Positions 7,153-13,703 of a DNA stretch of 33,113 bases are shown here, piece after piece. The position numbers and the translations under genes are program-made. Origin of the DNA: Acidimicrobiia bacterium (lineage in GTDB: Bacteria; Actinomycetota; Acidimicrobiia; Acidimicrobiales; MedAcidi-G1); the NCBI GenBank assembly GCA_015658775.1, contig DQOF01000139.1, positions 1-33,113 on the forward strand. The letters are read 5' to 3'. Each line of letters opens with the position of its first letter. Positions within the stretch are counted from its first letter, which is position 1. The notes under the pieces were generated by a model. That model made no database searches. It saw nothing but the letters and a program-made list of their open reading frames with translations, and was not told the DNA's origin.

Positions 7153-7955
7153 GAGGTTTCGACGAACGTGGGTCCGGCGAGCAGAACTCCCCGGAACGGG
7201 TCGACCTCACCTGGTTCGACAACCACTGTCACCTCGGTGACGACGCGGAGGATGTGATCGCCCGGGCACGGGTGGCCGGGGTGTCCGGCATGGTCAACGT
7301 CGGAACCGATCTGGAGGGCAGCCGTGCCGCCATCGCCCTCGCTCGCTCCCATCCCGACGTCTGGGCAACCGTCGGCGTCCATCCCCATGAGGCCAGGCAC
7401 GGCATGGACGGCATTGCCGAACTGCTCGGTGACGACACGGTGGTGGCGGTGGGAGAGGCCGGCCTGGACCACCACTACGACTTCTCGCCCCGCCGACAGC
7501 AGGCAGACGTGTTCGCCGCCCAGATCGCCCTGGCGAACGAGCGGAGCATGCCGTTGGTCATCCACACTCGTGAGGCCTGGGAGGAGACCTTCGCTGCGCT
7601 CGATGTCGAAGGCGTTCCCGCCCGCACGGTGTTCCACTGCTTCACCGGTGGTGTCGACGAGGCCGGTGCCTGCCTCGAGCGGGGTGCCCTGCTCTCGTTC
7701 AGCGGCATCGTCACGTTCGGTGCTGCCGACGACCTACGTGCGGCAGCGGCCGCATGTCCGTTGGACCGCGCGATGGTGGAAACCGACTCCCCGTACCTGG
7801 CACCGGTGCCCCACAGGGGCCGCGCCAATGAGCCTGCGTACGTGGCGCTGGTGGGTGCGGCCGTCGCTGCTGCGATGGGGAGGGACGTGGCGGAGGTGGC
7901 GACCGCGACGTCGGCCAATGCACGCCGGTTCTACGGATTGGATCAGGATTCCTGA
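7149..7955 (+). CDS. tatD: TatD-family metal-dependent hydrolase
   Basis: A 268-residue TIM-barrel metallohydrolase of the TatD DNase family. Metal-site motifs are in order: FDNHCHLGD (the HxH of strand 1), VGVHPHEA, VGEAGLDHHYDFSP with the bridging Glu, LVIHTREAWEE, VFHCFTG and the C-terminal METDSPYL. Family members are 3'-5' exonucleases or deoxyribonucleases active on DNA or RNA ends, used in repair and RNA quality control. The start GTG 7149 overlaps the metG TGA (GTGA). The first 20 residues are a poorly conserved extension, so a slightly later start is possible, but the overlap favours this one. metG-tatD-rpf-rsmA is a standard actinobacterial order. Confidence 0.93.
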   Translation: MRGFDERGSGEQNSPERVDLTWFDNHCHLGDDAEDVIARARVAGVSGMVNVGTDLEGSRAAIALARSHPDVWATVGVHPHEARHGMDGIAELLGDDTVVAVGEAGLDHHYDFSPRRQQADVFAAQIALANERSMPLVIHTREAWEETFAALDVEGVPARTVFHCFTGGVDEAGACLERGALLSFSGIVTFGAADDLRAAAAACPLDRAMVETDSPYLAPVPHRGRANEPAYVALVGAAVAAAMGRDVAEVATATSANARRFYGLDQDS

Positions 7956-8025
7956 CCAGCCGAACTGTAAAGGCCGTGGATTCGACGCGTGCCCGGTGGT
8001 GAGTTGACCGTCACCAAGCTTCGGG

Positions 8026-8054
8026 TTGCGCTGATCCGTCTTCTTCCGTAACTT
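8026..8054 (+). promoter_or_regulatory. Promoter of the rpf gene (-35 TTGCGC, -10 TAACTT)
   Basis: TTGCGC (8026-8031) and TAACTT (8049-8054) are separated by 17 bases, and six bases separate the -10 box from GTG 8061. This is the best two-part promoter among the leaderless candidates and decides the start codon. Confidence 0.6.
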
Positions 8055-8060
8055 TCCCGG

Positions 8061-8891
8061 GTGGCGCGACAACCGCGCGCGGTCGTCCTCCGAGGGAAGA
8101 GGGATGGGGTCCTGGTGGCCGATTTCACCGTTGAGCGATGGAGGGTAGTCGTCGTGGCCCTGGCCACGGTCGCCGCACTGCCGTTGTTCGTCCTCGAGGA
8201 CCCTGGTTCGATCGGCGCCCTGACCGGTGTCGCCGATGCGACTGGCGGAGCGTCTGTCATGATCGTCGAACCAGTCGCCACGGCGTCCGCTGCCTCGACG
8301 ACGGTGCCGACGGTCGATGTGGCCGCGCTCAGCCGGCGTGCCGACGCCTGGCATGTCGCCCGCTCGAATGCGCCGACGATCGCCCGTCTCGCCGAGGCAG
8401 CCCGTCTGCACGAGGCGGAGGCACTGGCGCTGGCACGGGAGATCGCCGACACCGAGTACGAGGACCGCGAGAGCCTCGACGCGCTGCTGAAGGCCAAGAA
8501 GGAGGAGTCGAATCGGCAGGCCCTGCGGGAGCGGCTGCGGGCAGCGGAAGACGAACGGAGGGCCACTGCCCTGACGACCCCCGGCCCGACGACCACCATC
8601 CCCTGGGATACCGCGCCAGCCGACGGTGGGCCGTCCCGCGAGCAGTGGGAAGCGCTCAGGTATTGCGAGGCCACCGGCGACTACACGGCCCTCAGCCCGA
8701 CTGGCATGTACCGGGGCGCCTACCAGTTCAGCGTCACCACCTGGGACTGGATCGCCGGGCTCTACTACGAGCACCTGATCGGCGTGGATCCGGCGGCCGC
8801 CGCACCGGGCGACCAGGACGCCATGGCGCATTCCCTCTACCACCTGCGTGGTCGTGGCCAGTGGCCGGTCTGCGGCCGCTACCTGCCGTAA
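8061..8891 (+). CDS. Rpf-like (resuscitation-promoting factor) transglycosylase-domain protein
   Basis: A 276-residue exported or membrane-anchored protein. A single hydrophobic segment (VVVVALATVAALPLFVL, about residues 30-46) follows a short basic N-terminus. A long Ala/Glu/Arg-rich helical, possibly coiled-coil region spans about residues 90-175, then a Thr/Pro linker. The C-terminal Rpf domain (about 195-276) contains WEALRYCEATGDY with the catalytic Glu after the first Cys, then YRGAYQFSVTTWDW and a closing GQWPVC with the second Cys. Rpf proteins cleave peptidoglycan and promote regrowth of dormant actinobacteria. It lacks the DUF348 and G5 domains of mycobacterial RpfB, although it holds the same position before rsmA. 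GTG 8061 is supported by the leaderless promoter; GTG 8115 is an alternative. Its TAA stop is part of the rsmA -10 box. Confidence 0.87.
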   Translation: MARQPRAVVLRGKRDGVLVADFTVERWRVVVVALATVAALPLFVLEDPGSIGALTGVADATGGASVMIVEPVATASAASTTVPTVDVAALSRRADAWHVARSNAPTIARLAEAARLHEAEALALAREIADTEYEDRESLDALLKAKKEESNRQALRERLRAAEDERRATALTTPGPTTTIPWDTAPADGGPSREQWEALRYCEATGDYTALSPTGMYRGAYQFSVTTWDWIAGLYYEHLIGVDPAAAAPGDQDAMAHSLYHLRGRGQWPVCGRYLP

Positions 8892-8894
8892 TCT
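8889..8894 (+). promoter_or_regulatory. Leaderless -10 box of rsmA, overlapping the rpf stop codon
   Basis: TAATCT includes the rpf TAA stop codon and lies seven bases before GTG 8902. No Shine-Dalgarno sequence is present. Confidence 0.5.
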
Positions 8895-8901
8895 CGCCCG
8901 G

Positions 8902-9750
8902 GTGACACTCACCCGGACCCAGGTCCGGTCGCTGCTGGATCGCCACGGCATCAGCCCGAAGCGTTCGCTCGGGCAGAACTTCGTAGTCGAGCCCAACACC
9001 GTCCGGCGAATCGTCGAGTTGGCGGGCGTGGCGCCCGGCGACCGGGTGCTCGAGATAGGTCCGGGGATCGGCTCGCTCACGCTGGCCCTACTAGAGGCGG
9101 ATGCCGACGTGGTCGCCGTCGAGATCGATGACGTGCTGGTGGGCGTGCTGGCCGAGGTGACGGGGGAGTACCCGCCCGAGCGGATACGGATCGTCCACAG
9201 CGACGCCATGGCGGTCGACTGGGATGACCTGCTGGGTGACGGTCCGTGGGCTCTTGTAGCCAACCTGCCGTACAACATCTCGGTGCCGTTGGTCTGCGAC
9301 CTGCTCGACGCTGTGCCGGCGATCCACCGGATGGTGGTCATGGTGCAGCGCGAGGTGGGCGAACGCCTGGTCGCGGCACCGGGCGACGACGCCTATGGCC
9401 TGCCGTCCCTGAAGGTGGCATTCCATGCCGAGGCCCGACTCCTCGGCCGGGTACCGCCATCGGTGTTCCTTCCCCGCCCGCGTGTCGACTCGGCTCTGGT
9501 CGAGATTGTGCGCCGCCCGTCGCCCGTGGTCGACGCCGATCCGGCGGTGCTCTTCTCGCTGGCCCGTGCCGGATTCGGGCAGCGACGCAAGATGCTGCGG
9601 CGGTCGCTGCGGGCCCTGGTCGACGAGGGCGGCCTGGAGGCTGCGGGCGTGGAGCCGACGGCCCGTGCCGAGGAACTGGGCCTCGCACAGTGGGCGGACC
9701 TGGCCAGACAGGTGTCAGGGGCGGGTACGGCTGGCGGAGCAGGCGGTTGA
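8902..9750 (+). CDS. rsmA: 16S rRNA dimethyladenosine transferase RsmA/KsgA
   Basis: A 282-residue SAM-dependent methyltransferase that dimethylates A1518 and A1519 of 16S rRNA late in 30S assembly. Visible motifs are KRSLGQNFV near the N-terminus, the SAM-binding LEIGPGIGSLT, VVAVEIDD, and the catalytic NLPYN at about residue 118 (VANLPYNISVPL). MVVMVQREVGERL, FLPRPRVDSALV and the C-terminal FGQRRKMLRRSLR follow. Length is normal. GTG 8902 is the conserved start; the track's ATG 8848 lies inside the rpf gene. The seven-base gap after the TAATCT box suggests leaderless translation. Its stop overlaps the ispE TTG start (TTGA), a pairing common in actinobacteria. Confidence 0.96.
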   Translation: MTLTRTQVRSLLDRHGISPKRSLGQNFVVEPNTVRRIVELAGVAPGDRVLEIGPGIGSLTLALLEADADVVAVEIDDVLVGVLAEVTGEYPPERIRIVHSDAMAVDWDDLLGDGPWALVANLPYNISVPLVCDLLDAVPAIHRMVVMVQREVGERLVAAPGDDAYGLPSLKVAFHAEARLLGRVPPSVFLPRPRVDSALVEIVRRPSPVVDADPAVLFSLARAGFGQRRKMLRRSLRALVDEGGLEAAGVEPTARAEELGLAQWADLARQVSGAGTAGGAGG

Positions 9751-10472
9751 GCGCCGTCCTGCTCGCACCGGCGAAGTTGACACTCTCATTGAGGGTTGTG
9801 GGGGTCCGAGACGACGGCTTCCACCTCATCGACGCCGAGATGGCCACCGTCGACCTGGCCGACCGGCTGACCATCGACCCGGGTGACGGCCTCGAGGTCC
9901 TCGGGGTCGACGGCGGTCCGGAGGTGGATGACGGGGACGACAACCTGGTGCGGCGTGCCCTGGCGCTGGCCGGCCGGACCGCGCAGGTGAGGGTCGAGAA
10001 GGTGATCCCGGCCGGTGCCGGCCTGGGCGGCGGGTCGGCCGACGCTGCAGCCGTCCTGCGGTGGGCGGGTTTCGACGACCTGGTCGCAGCTTCGGCCATC
10101 GGAGCCGATGTCGCGTTCTGCCTGGTCGGAGGGCGGGCCCGGGTCACCGGCATCGGTGAGGTGGTCGAGTCGCTTCCGTTCGAGGAGCGGACGTTCACGC
10201 TGCTGACCCCACCGGTCGGTTGCCCGACACCGGCCGTCTACCGGCGTTGGGACGAGATGGGTGGACCGTCGGGCGGTCGCGGGAACGACCTGGAGCAGGC
10301 CGCTGTGGACCTGGTTCCGGACCTGGCCCGTTGGCGCGACTCGCTCGCCGAGGCGTCGGGGCTGCAACCGAGGCTCGCCGGGAGCGGCAGTACCTGGTTC
10401 GTAGAGGGGGAGTTCCCGGGTGGTGGTAGGCGGGTCGTTCGGACCCTTCCGCCGACGTTTCCGTTGGCCTGA
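9747..10472 (+). CDS. ispE: 4-diphosphocytidyl-2-C-methyl-D-erythritol kinase IspE (short form)
   Basis: A GHMP kinase of the MEP isoprenoid pathway that phosphorylates CDP-ME at the 2-hydroxyl. The N-terminal LAPAKLTLSLRVVGVRDDGFHLIDAEM is typical, and the ATP-binding glycine-rich motif PAGAGLGGGSADAAA lies near residue 90. GADVAFCLVGGRARVTGIGE and LAGSGSTWFV mark the C-terminal half. From TTG 9747 it is only 241 residues, about 40 fewer than usual. The loss seems spread over loops between motifs rather than being one truncation, since both ends look complete. TTG 9747 overlaps the rsmA stop by four bases, and GGAG lies upstream at 9735-9738. The track's ATG 9246 start lies deep inside rsmA. 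It is convergent with bS22, with seven bases between stops. Confidence 0.92.
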   Translation: MSAVLLAPAKLTLSLRVVGVRDDGFHLIDAEMATVDLADRLTIDPGDGLEVLGVDGGPEVDDGDDNLVRRALALAGRTAQVRVEKVIPAGAGLGGGSADAAAVLRWAGFDDLVAASAIGADVAFCLVGGRARVTGIGEVVESLPFEERTFTLLTPPVGCPTPAVYRRWDEMGGPSGGRGNDLEQAAVDLVPDLARWRDSLAEASGLQPRLAGSGSTWFVEGEFPGGGRRVVRTLPPTFPLA

Positions 10473-10479
10473 GACCTGG

Positions 10480-10578
10480 CTACTTGCCCCTCATCCGCTG
10501 GGCCCGGGTGCGCTTGAGCATCTTGCGGTGCTTTTTCTTGCGCATGCGCTTGCGGCGCTTCTTGATCAGTGATCCCAT
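10480..10578 (-). CDS. Small ribosomal protein bS22 (AURKAIP1/COX24 domain), 32 aa
   Basis: A 32-residue gene missing from the ORF track. It encodes MGSLIKKRRKRMRKKKHRKM and continues LKRTRAQRMRGK. This is the highly conserved actinobacterial bS22 sequence, in the AURKAIP1/COX24 domain family (MGSVIKKRRKRM...KKHRK). By family knowledge it sits near the decoding centre of the small subunit. The peptide is almost entirely Lys, Arg and His. There is no Shine-Dalgarno sequence; a minus-strand TACCCT (10589-10594) lies ten bases before the ATG, fitting a leaderless or nearly leaderless mRNA. It sits tail to tail with ispE and divergent from tRNA-Gln. Confidence 0.92.
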   Translation of the reverse strand: MGSLIKKRRKRMRKKKHRKMLKRTRAQRMRGK

Positions 10579-10588
10579 GACGGCCCGC

Positions 10589-10594
10589 AGGGTA
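10589..10594 (-). promoter_or_regulatory. Candidate -10 box of bS22
   Basis: On the minus strand TACCCT is followed by ten bases and ATG 10578, leaving at most a few untranslated bases. Confidence 0.4.
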
Positions 10595-10634
10595 CCGGCC
10601 AGAACCGACGTCGCGTCCCGACATGCCCCGGGAC

Positions 10635-10640
10635 TACGCT
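10635..10640 (+). promoter_or_regulatory. Candidate -10 box of tRNA-Gln
   Basis: TACGCT, the same hexamer as upstream of the DUF192 gene, would start transcription about 30 bases before the mature tRNA 5' end. The -35 region is not convincing. Confidence 0.35.
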
Positions 10641-10676
10641 CGGACGCGTACCGGGCGGAGTCCCAGTGCCCGCCAG

Positions 10677-10752
10677 TGGCCGGTAGTTCAACTGGCAGAA
10701 CGCCTGACTTTGGATCAGGAGGTTGCAGGTTCGAGACCTGCCCGGCCAGCCA
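10677..10752 (+). tRNA. tRNA-Gln (anticodon TTG)
   Basis: A complete cloverleaf. The acceptor stem TGGCCGG pairs with CCGGCCA, followed by discriminator G and an encoded CCA. The D-arm contains AGTTCAACTGGCAGA. The anticodon stem CCTGA/TCAGG holds loop CTTTGGA with anticodon TTG, reading CAA/CAG glutamine codons. The T-arm is GCAGG-TTCGAGA-CCTGC. No integrase or attachment-site duplication is seen next to it. No clear terminator follows before the convergent gene. Confidence 0.97.
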
Positions 10753-10782
10753 GTAGCACCTGTGGGGATCGGCCTGAAGGGG

Positions 10783-11712
10783 TCACCCGGCGTCGGGGTA
10801 GCCGGGCCAGGAGTCCTTGAAGACGCCCTGGTGGAGGAGGACTTCTGCCGTGGCCCGGTCGGTCTGGTCGTCGGTGAGCGTCGTACGGGTCCAGTACGAC
10901 TCGGTGCGACGGCTCTCGCCGAGTGCCACGATCTCGCGGTCGATCCGGTAGGTGCGGCCCACCAGGACCGGGTCGCCGAGGAGCCGGACCTCCATGTCGA
11001 TGAACAGCCCTATCGACGGCTGGCGGGCCACGAACCCGGCGTGCTTCGACCCTGCGTTGGTGAGGACGCTGAGCATCTCGATGGGCAGGATCGGCGCGCC
11101 CCACGGCGTGTCGGCCCCGGGCAGGTACCAGTCCAGCGGCTCGGTGATGCGGTCCAGCTTGTCGGCGAGCGAGAAGGGGTACATCTCGCCCAGGTCGTCG
11201 TCGAATCCCACCGTGATGGTCTCGTCTCCGGGCCCTGTCTGGCCCACCGACAACTGATCGAGGACGTGGAGCCGATCGGGGGGCGCGCTGAGGGCCCGTG
11301 CCAGGCGGGGTGCTAGCGCCGTCTCGGGGTGGTCGGGGCCGACCGAGGCCGTGCCGGTCAGGACCGGCGTGCCATCGGCCTTGGCTGAGTCGATCCGCAC
11401 GCCTGTGGCGCCCGGTCCGGAGACGGTGACGGTGGCCCGTACCTCCTCGCCCTCGACGACCATTGTCTGGAAGTGGGCGCTGAGGCAACCGTGGGCGAAC
11501 CAGCGGTCGCCCCTGAGGATGGCCAGGAGCGGGTCGAACTGGCTGAAGTGGGTCGGCCCCTCGATCGGTGCGCCGGCCAGACCGAGGCTCGCAGCGGTCT
11601 CCTCGTCGTGGACGCTCGTGTGGCCGCCGTAGGACTGCTCGGCCAGCATCTGTCGAGGCTGCCGAAGTGGTCCGGTGAGCGTGGTCGGGGTGTCGGATGT
11701 CGGGTGCTCCAC
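10783..11712 (-). CDS. Hotdog-fold (MaoC-like) protein of unknown substrate
   Basis: A 309-residue cytoplasmic protein that looks like two hotdog domains in tandem. The N-terminal half has a MaoC/dehydratase-like stretch (GLAGAPIEGPTHFSQFDPLL, then FAHGCLSAHFQTMVVEGEEVRATVTV). The C-terminal half repeats the pattern of a helix followed by beta strands (LSVLTNAGSKHAG ... GLFIDMEVRLLGDPVLVGRTYRID). Such proteins act on acyl-CoA thioesters as hydratases or thioesterases; I cannot name a substrate, and the catalytic Asp/His pair is not clear. The GTG start at 11712 is supported by a minus-strand TAGGTT six bases upstream (leaderless). It follows the PLP-enzyme gene on the same strand after 58 bases but seems to have its own promoter. 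It is convergent with tRNA-Gln. Confidence 0.62.
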   Translation of the reverse strand: MEHPTSDTPTTLTGPLRQPRQMLAEQSYGGHTSVHDEETAASLGLAGAPIEGPTHFSQFDPLLAILRGDRWFAHGCLSAHFQTMVVEGEEVRATVTVSGPGATGVRIDSAKADGTPVLTGTASVGPDHPETALAPRLARALSAPPDRLHVLDQLSVGQTGPGDETITVGFDDDLGEMYPFSLADKLDRITEPLDWYLPGADTPWGAPILPIEMLSVLTNAGSKHAGFVARQPSIGLFIDMEVRLLGDPVLVGRTYRIDREIVALGESRRTESYWTRTTLTDDQTDRATAEVLLHQGVFKDSWPGYPDAG

Positions 11713-11718
11713 ACGGCG

Positions 11719-11724
11719 AACCTA
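11719..11724 (-). promoter_or_regulatory. Leaderless -10 box of the hotdog-fold gene
   Basis: On the minus strand TAGGTT is followed by six bases (CGCCGT) and then GTG 11712. It decides the start and suggests transcription independent of the upstream PLP gene. Confidence 0.5.
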
Positions 11725-11770
11725 GCCAGTCGGGAGGTGGGCCTCGGAACCCGGGCTGCCGGGATTCGCG

Positions 11771-13048
11771 CTACTCGAGGGTCGCGTACTCGACCGCCGC
11801 GCCGGTGGCTCCGCCCCTGACCTCGTCTGAGGCCTCCTCCAGGTCGACCAGGAAGTCGTCGACCGCCATGGCGTTGCCTGCGCTGACAGTCAGGTGCAGG
11901 CTCGGCGGGGGGCCCAGCCGGTCGAGGTGCCAGCCCCGGGCAGCCAGGGCCTCGCCCAGGGCGTAGGGGTCGATACGCCGACCGGCCTGTTCGCCGGTCG
12001 GATCGACGGCCGGGTCGGCCGAGATGGCCAGGAGGTGGTGTACGGGATCACCCAGCACGGTGAGCCCCTCGATGGTCTCCACGCACGCCCTGATGCGGTC
12101 GGCCGTGTCGAGTGTCGTGCGCACCAGCCGCCTGTAGCCGTCTACGCCCAGGTACTGGAACACCGCCCAGGCGGCCGCCATCGGTAGGCCGGACCTGGTG
12201 CCCTGCAGGTTCGGGGTGACGTAGCGGCCGCCCAACCAGCCGTCGAAGTCGAATGTCTGCCAGCGCCGAAGATCACGGGACCCGTGCAGGATCACTGACA
12301 CGCCCTTCGGCGCGTATCCCAGCTTGTGCAGGTCGGCCGAGATCGATGTGACACCCTCGACCCGGAAGTCCCACAGCGGCGCGGGCCGCCCCTCCATCTC
12401 GGCGAACGGCAGGACGAATCCGCCCATGCAGGCGTCGACGTGGCAACCGGCTCCGACGCCGGCGGCCATGGCGGCGATCTCGGCGACCGGGTCGACGAGG
12501 CCCTGGGGGTACTGCGGGGCGGAGGCCACGACCAGTGCCGTGTCGGGTCCGATGGCGTCGGCCATGGCATCCAGGTCGGCGGTCCAGTCGGCGGTGACCG
12601 GAACGGTCCTGGTTCGCAGGCCGAACAGGTGGGCGCCCTTGTGGAACGCCGCGTGGGCGCTGATCGGCAGAACCAGTTCGGGGTCGGTGACCCCCCGCTC
12701 GTGGCGTGCCCTCTCCCTCGCCGCCTCGACTGCGCACAGGATGCTCTCGGTGCCACCGCTGGTCAGGAAGCCGGCGGCGTCGGGGCCGTTCAGCAGTTCT
12801 GCCGTCCAGCTACAGACCTCGGCCTGGATCGAGCCCAGTGAGGGGAAGGCCAGGGTGTTGAGGGCGTTCTCGTGGAGGTACATGATGGCGGCCTCCTCGG
12901 CGACCGCCCTCACATCCTCCCCTCCGTCGAAGACGAGGGAGAAGGTGCGCCCATCGGCCCACCTGACGTCGCCGCCCCTCTTCTCCCTCAGGTCGGCGAG
13001 GATCTCGTCGGGGGTGCGGCCGACCATCGGCAGGGGGAGAGTTCCCAT
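11771..13048 (-). CDS. PLP-dependent decarboxylase/lyase (group II, sphingosine-phosphate-lyase-like)
   Basis: A 425-residue fold-type I PLP enzyme. GFLTSGGTESI (residues 93-103) binds the cofactor phosphate. HVDACMGGF supplies His203 and Asp205, which contact the PLP ring. SADLHKLGYAPKGVSV carries the Schiff-base Lys242 in the S-x-D-x-H-K context typical of group II decarboxylases and S1P lyase. A C-terminal small domain follows. Substrates in this family range from glutamate, aspartate and tyrosine to long-chain base phosphates; the HK-x-GYAPKG pattern is closest to S1P lyase, but bacterial members so annotated are often uncharacterised. No N-terminal membrane segment is present, so it is probably cytoplasmic. 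ATG 13048 was chosen over the track's 13579 because a TAATAT box sits seven bases upstream and the longer version would cover the divergent DUF4395 gene. Confidence 0.85.
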   Translation of the reverse strand: MGTLPLPMVGRTPDEILADLREKRGGDVRWADGRTFSLVFDGGEDVRAVAEEAAIMYLHENALNTLAFPSLGSIQAEVCSWTAELLNGPDAAGFLTSGGTESILCAVEAARERARHERGVTDPELVLPISAHAAFHKGAHLFGLRTRTVPVTADWTADLDAMADAIGPDTALVVASAPQYPQGLVDPVAEIAAMAAGVGAGCHVDACMGGFVLPFAEMEGRPAPLWDFRVEGVTSISADLHKLGYAPKGVSVILHGSRDLRRWQTFDFDGWLGGRYVTPNLQGTRSGLPMAAAWAVFQYLGVDGYRRLVRTTLDTADRIRACVETIEGLTVLGDPVHHLLAISADPAVDPTGEQAGRRIDPYALGEALAARGWHLDRLGPPPSLHLTVSAGNAMAVDDFLVDLEEASDEVRGGATGAAVEYATLE

Positions 13049-13055
13049 CGGGCCG

Positions 13056-13065
13056 ATATTAGGGT
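13056..13065. promoter_or_regulatory. Overlapping divergent leaderless promoters (PLP enzyme and DUF4395)
   Basis: Within the 24-base gap between two divergent ATGs, the minus strand reads TAATAT (13061-13056) and the plus strand TAGGGT (13060-13065). The hexamers share two base pairs. Each is exactly seven bases from its own ATG (13048 minus, 13073 plus). Both genes would give leaderless mRNAs and could not be bound by RNA polymerase at the same time. Confidence 0.55.
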
Positions 13066-13072
13066 TCGACCC

Positions 13073-13576
13073 ATGGCTGAGATGAACCGGCGCACCAGAG
13101 TATTCAGTTTCCCCAACCCCGTCGACGAGGTGTCGGCCCGGTTGGTCGCTGCGGGTGTGGTCGGCCTCTGCCTGCTCTACCTGGTCACCGGATGGGGACC
13201 GCTGCTCCTCGTGCTGTCCTACGGCTTCCTGGCGAGGGTGGCTTCCGGGCCGACCCTCAGCCCGCTGGGCCAGGTCGTGACCAGGGTGATCCGCCCGCGT
13301 CTGGCCTGGGCGGTACGTGACGCTCCCGGGCCACCCAAGCGGTTCGCCCAGGGAATCGGAGCCGCACTCTCGACCGGTGCGGTCGCGGCTTGGCTGCTGG
13401 GCCAGACGGGGACGGCCCAGGTCCTGGTCTCGGCCATCCTGGGCGCCGCCTCGCTGGAGGCATTCGTCGGTTACTGCATCGGTTGTCGCCTGTTCCGACT
13501 GCTGATGGGAGCCGGCCTCATAGACGACGCCATCTGCGAGGCCTGCAATGACATATGGGACAGAAGCCGGGTCTGA
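13073..13576 (+). CDS. DUF4395 family membrane protein
   Basis: A 167-residue integral membrane protein of the DUF4395 family. Hydrophobic segments occur at about residues 20-60 (LVAAGVVGLCLLYLVTG ... LLLVLSYGFLARV) and about 100-150. The family signatures VDEVSARLVA, GP.LSPLGQ, PPKRFAQGIGA and a final GYCIGCRLF with paired cysteines are present. The CxxC-like pair and the family's frequent proximity to thioredoxin-like genes in other actinobacteria hint at a redox role, but function is unknown. ATG 13073 is backed by the TAGGGT box seven bases upstream; the track's ATG 12872 lies antisense within the PLP gene. A perfect hairpin follows 22 bases after the stop. Confidence 0.82.
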   Translation: MAEMNRRTRVFSFPNPVDEVSARLVAAGVVGLCLLYLVTGWGPLLLVLSYGFLARVASGPTLSPLGQVVTRVIRPRLAWAVRDAPGPPKRFAQGIGAALSTGAVAAWLLGQTGTAQVLVSAILGAASLEAFVGYCIGCRLFRLLMGAGLIDDAICEACNDIWDRSRV

Positions 13577-13598
13577 CACCGATTCCCGTCTACATCGG

Positions 13599-13619
13599 CT
13601 GAGAGGCAGGATCTCTCAG
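13599..13619 (+). terminator. Hairpin downstream of DUF4395 (possible terminator)
   Basis: ctgagag-gcaggat-ctctcag forms a perfect 7-bp stem with a 7-base loop. There is no following T-run, as is common for actinobacterial terminators. It lies between the DUF4395 stop and the prs promoter. Confidence 0.4.
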
Positions 13620-13650
13620 AACCCGTGTGCCCGGTCGGTAGCGGGGGTCG

Positions 13651-13656
13651 TACACT
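13651..13656 (+). promoter_or_regulatory. Candidate -10 box of prs
   Basis: TACACT would start transcription near 13663, leaving a leader of about 40 bases that contains GAGGG before ATG 13704. Confidence 0.4.
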
Positions 13657-13703
13657 CGGTTCTCGGCACGTTCAACGGACCTACCACGAGGGATCGCCGA
13701 CGC

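Noticed and set aside
10677-10752. tRNA-Gln as an integration site of a genomic island
   Set aside because: No integrase, no repeat of the tRNA 3' end was seen downstream, and neighbouring genes look like ordinary host genes.
13548-13703. Upstream extension of prs from ATG 13548
   Set aside because: It would overlap the DUF4395 coding region, precede the likely transcription start, and add residues not found in PRPP synthetases.
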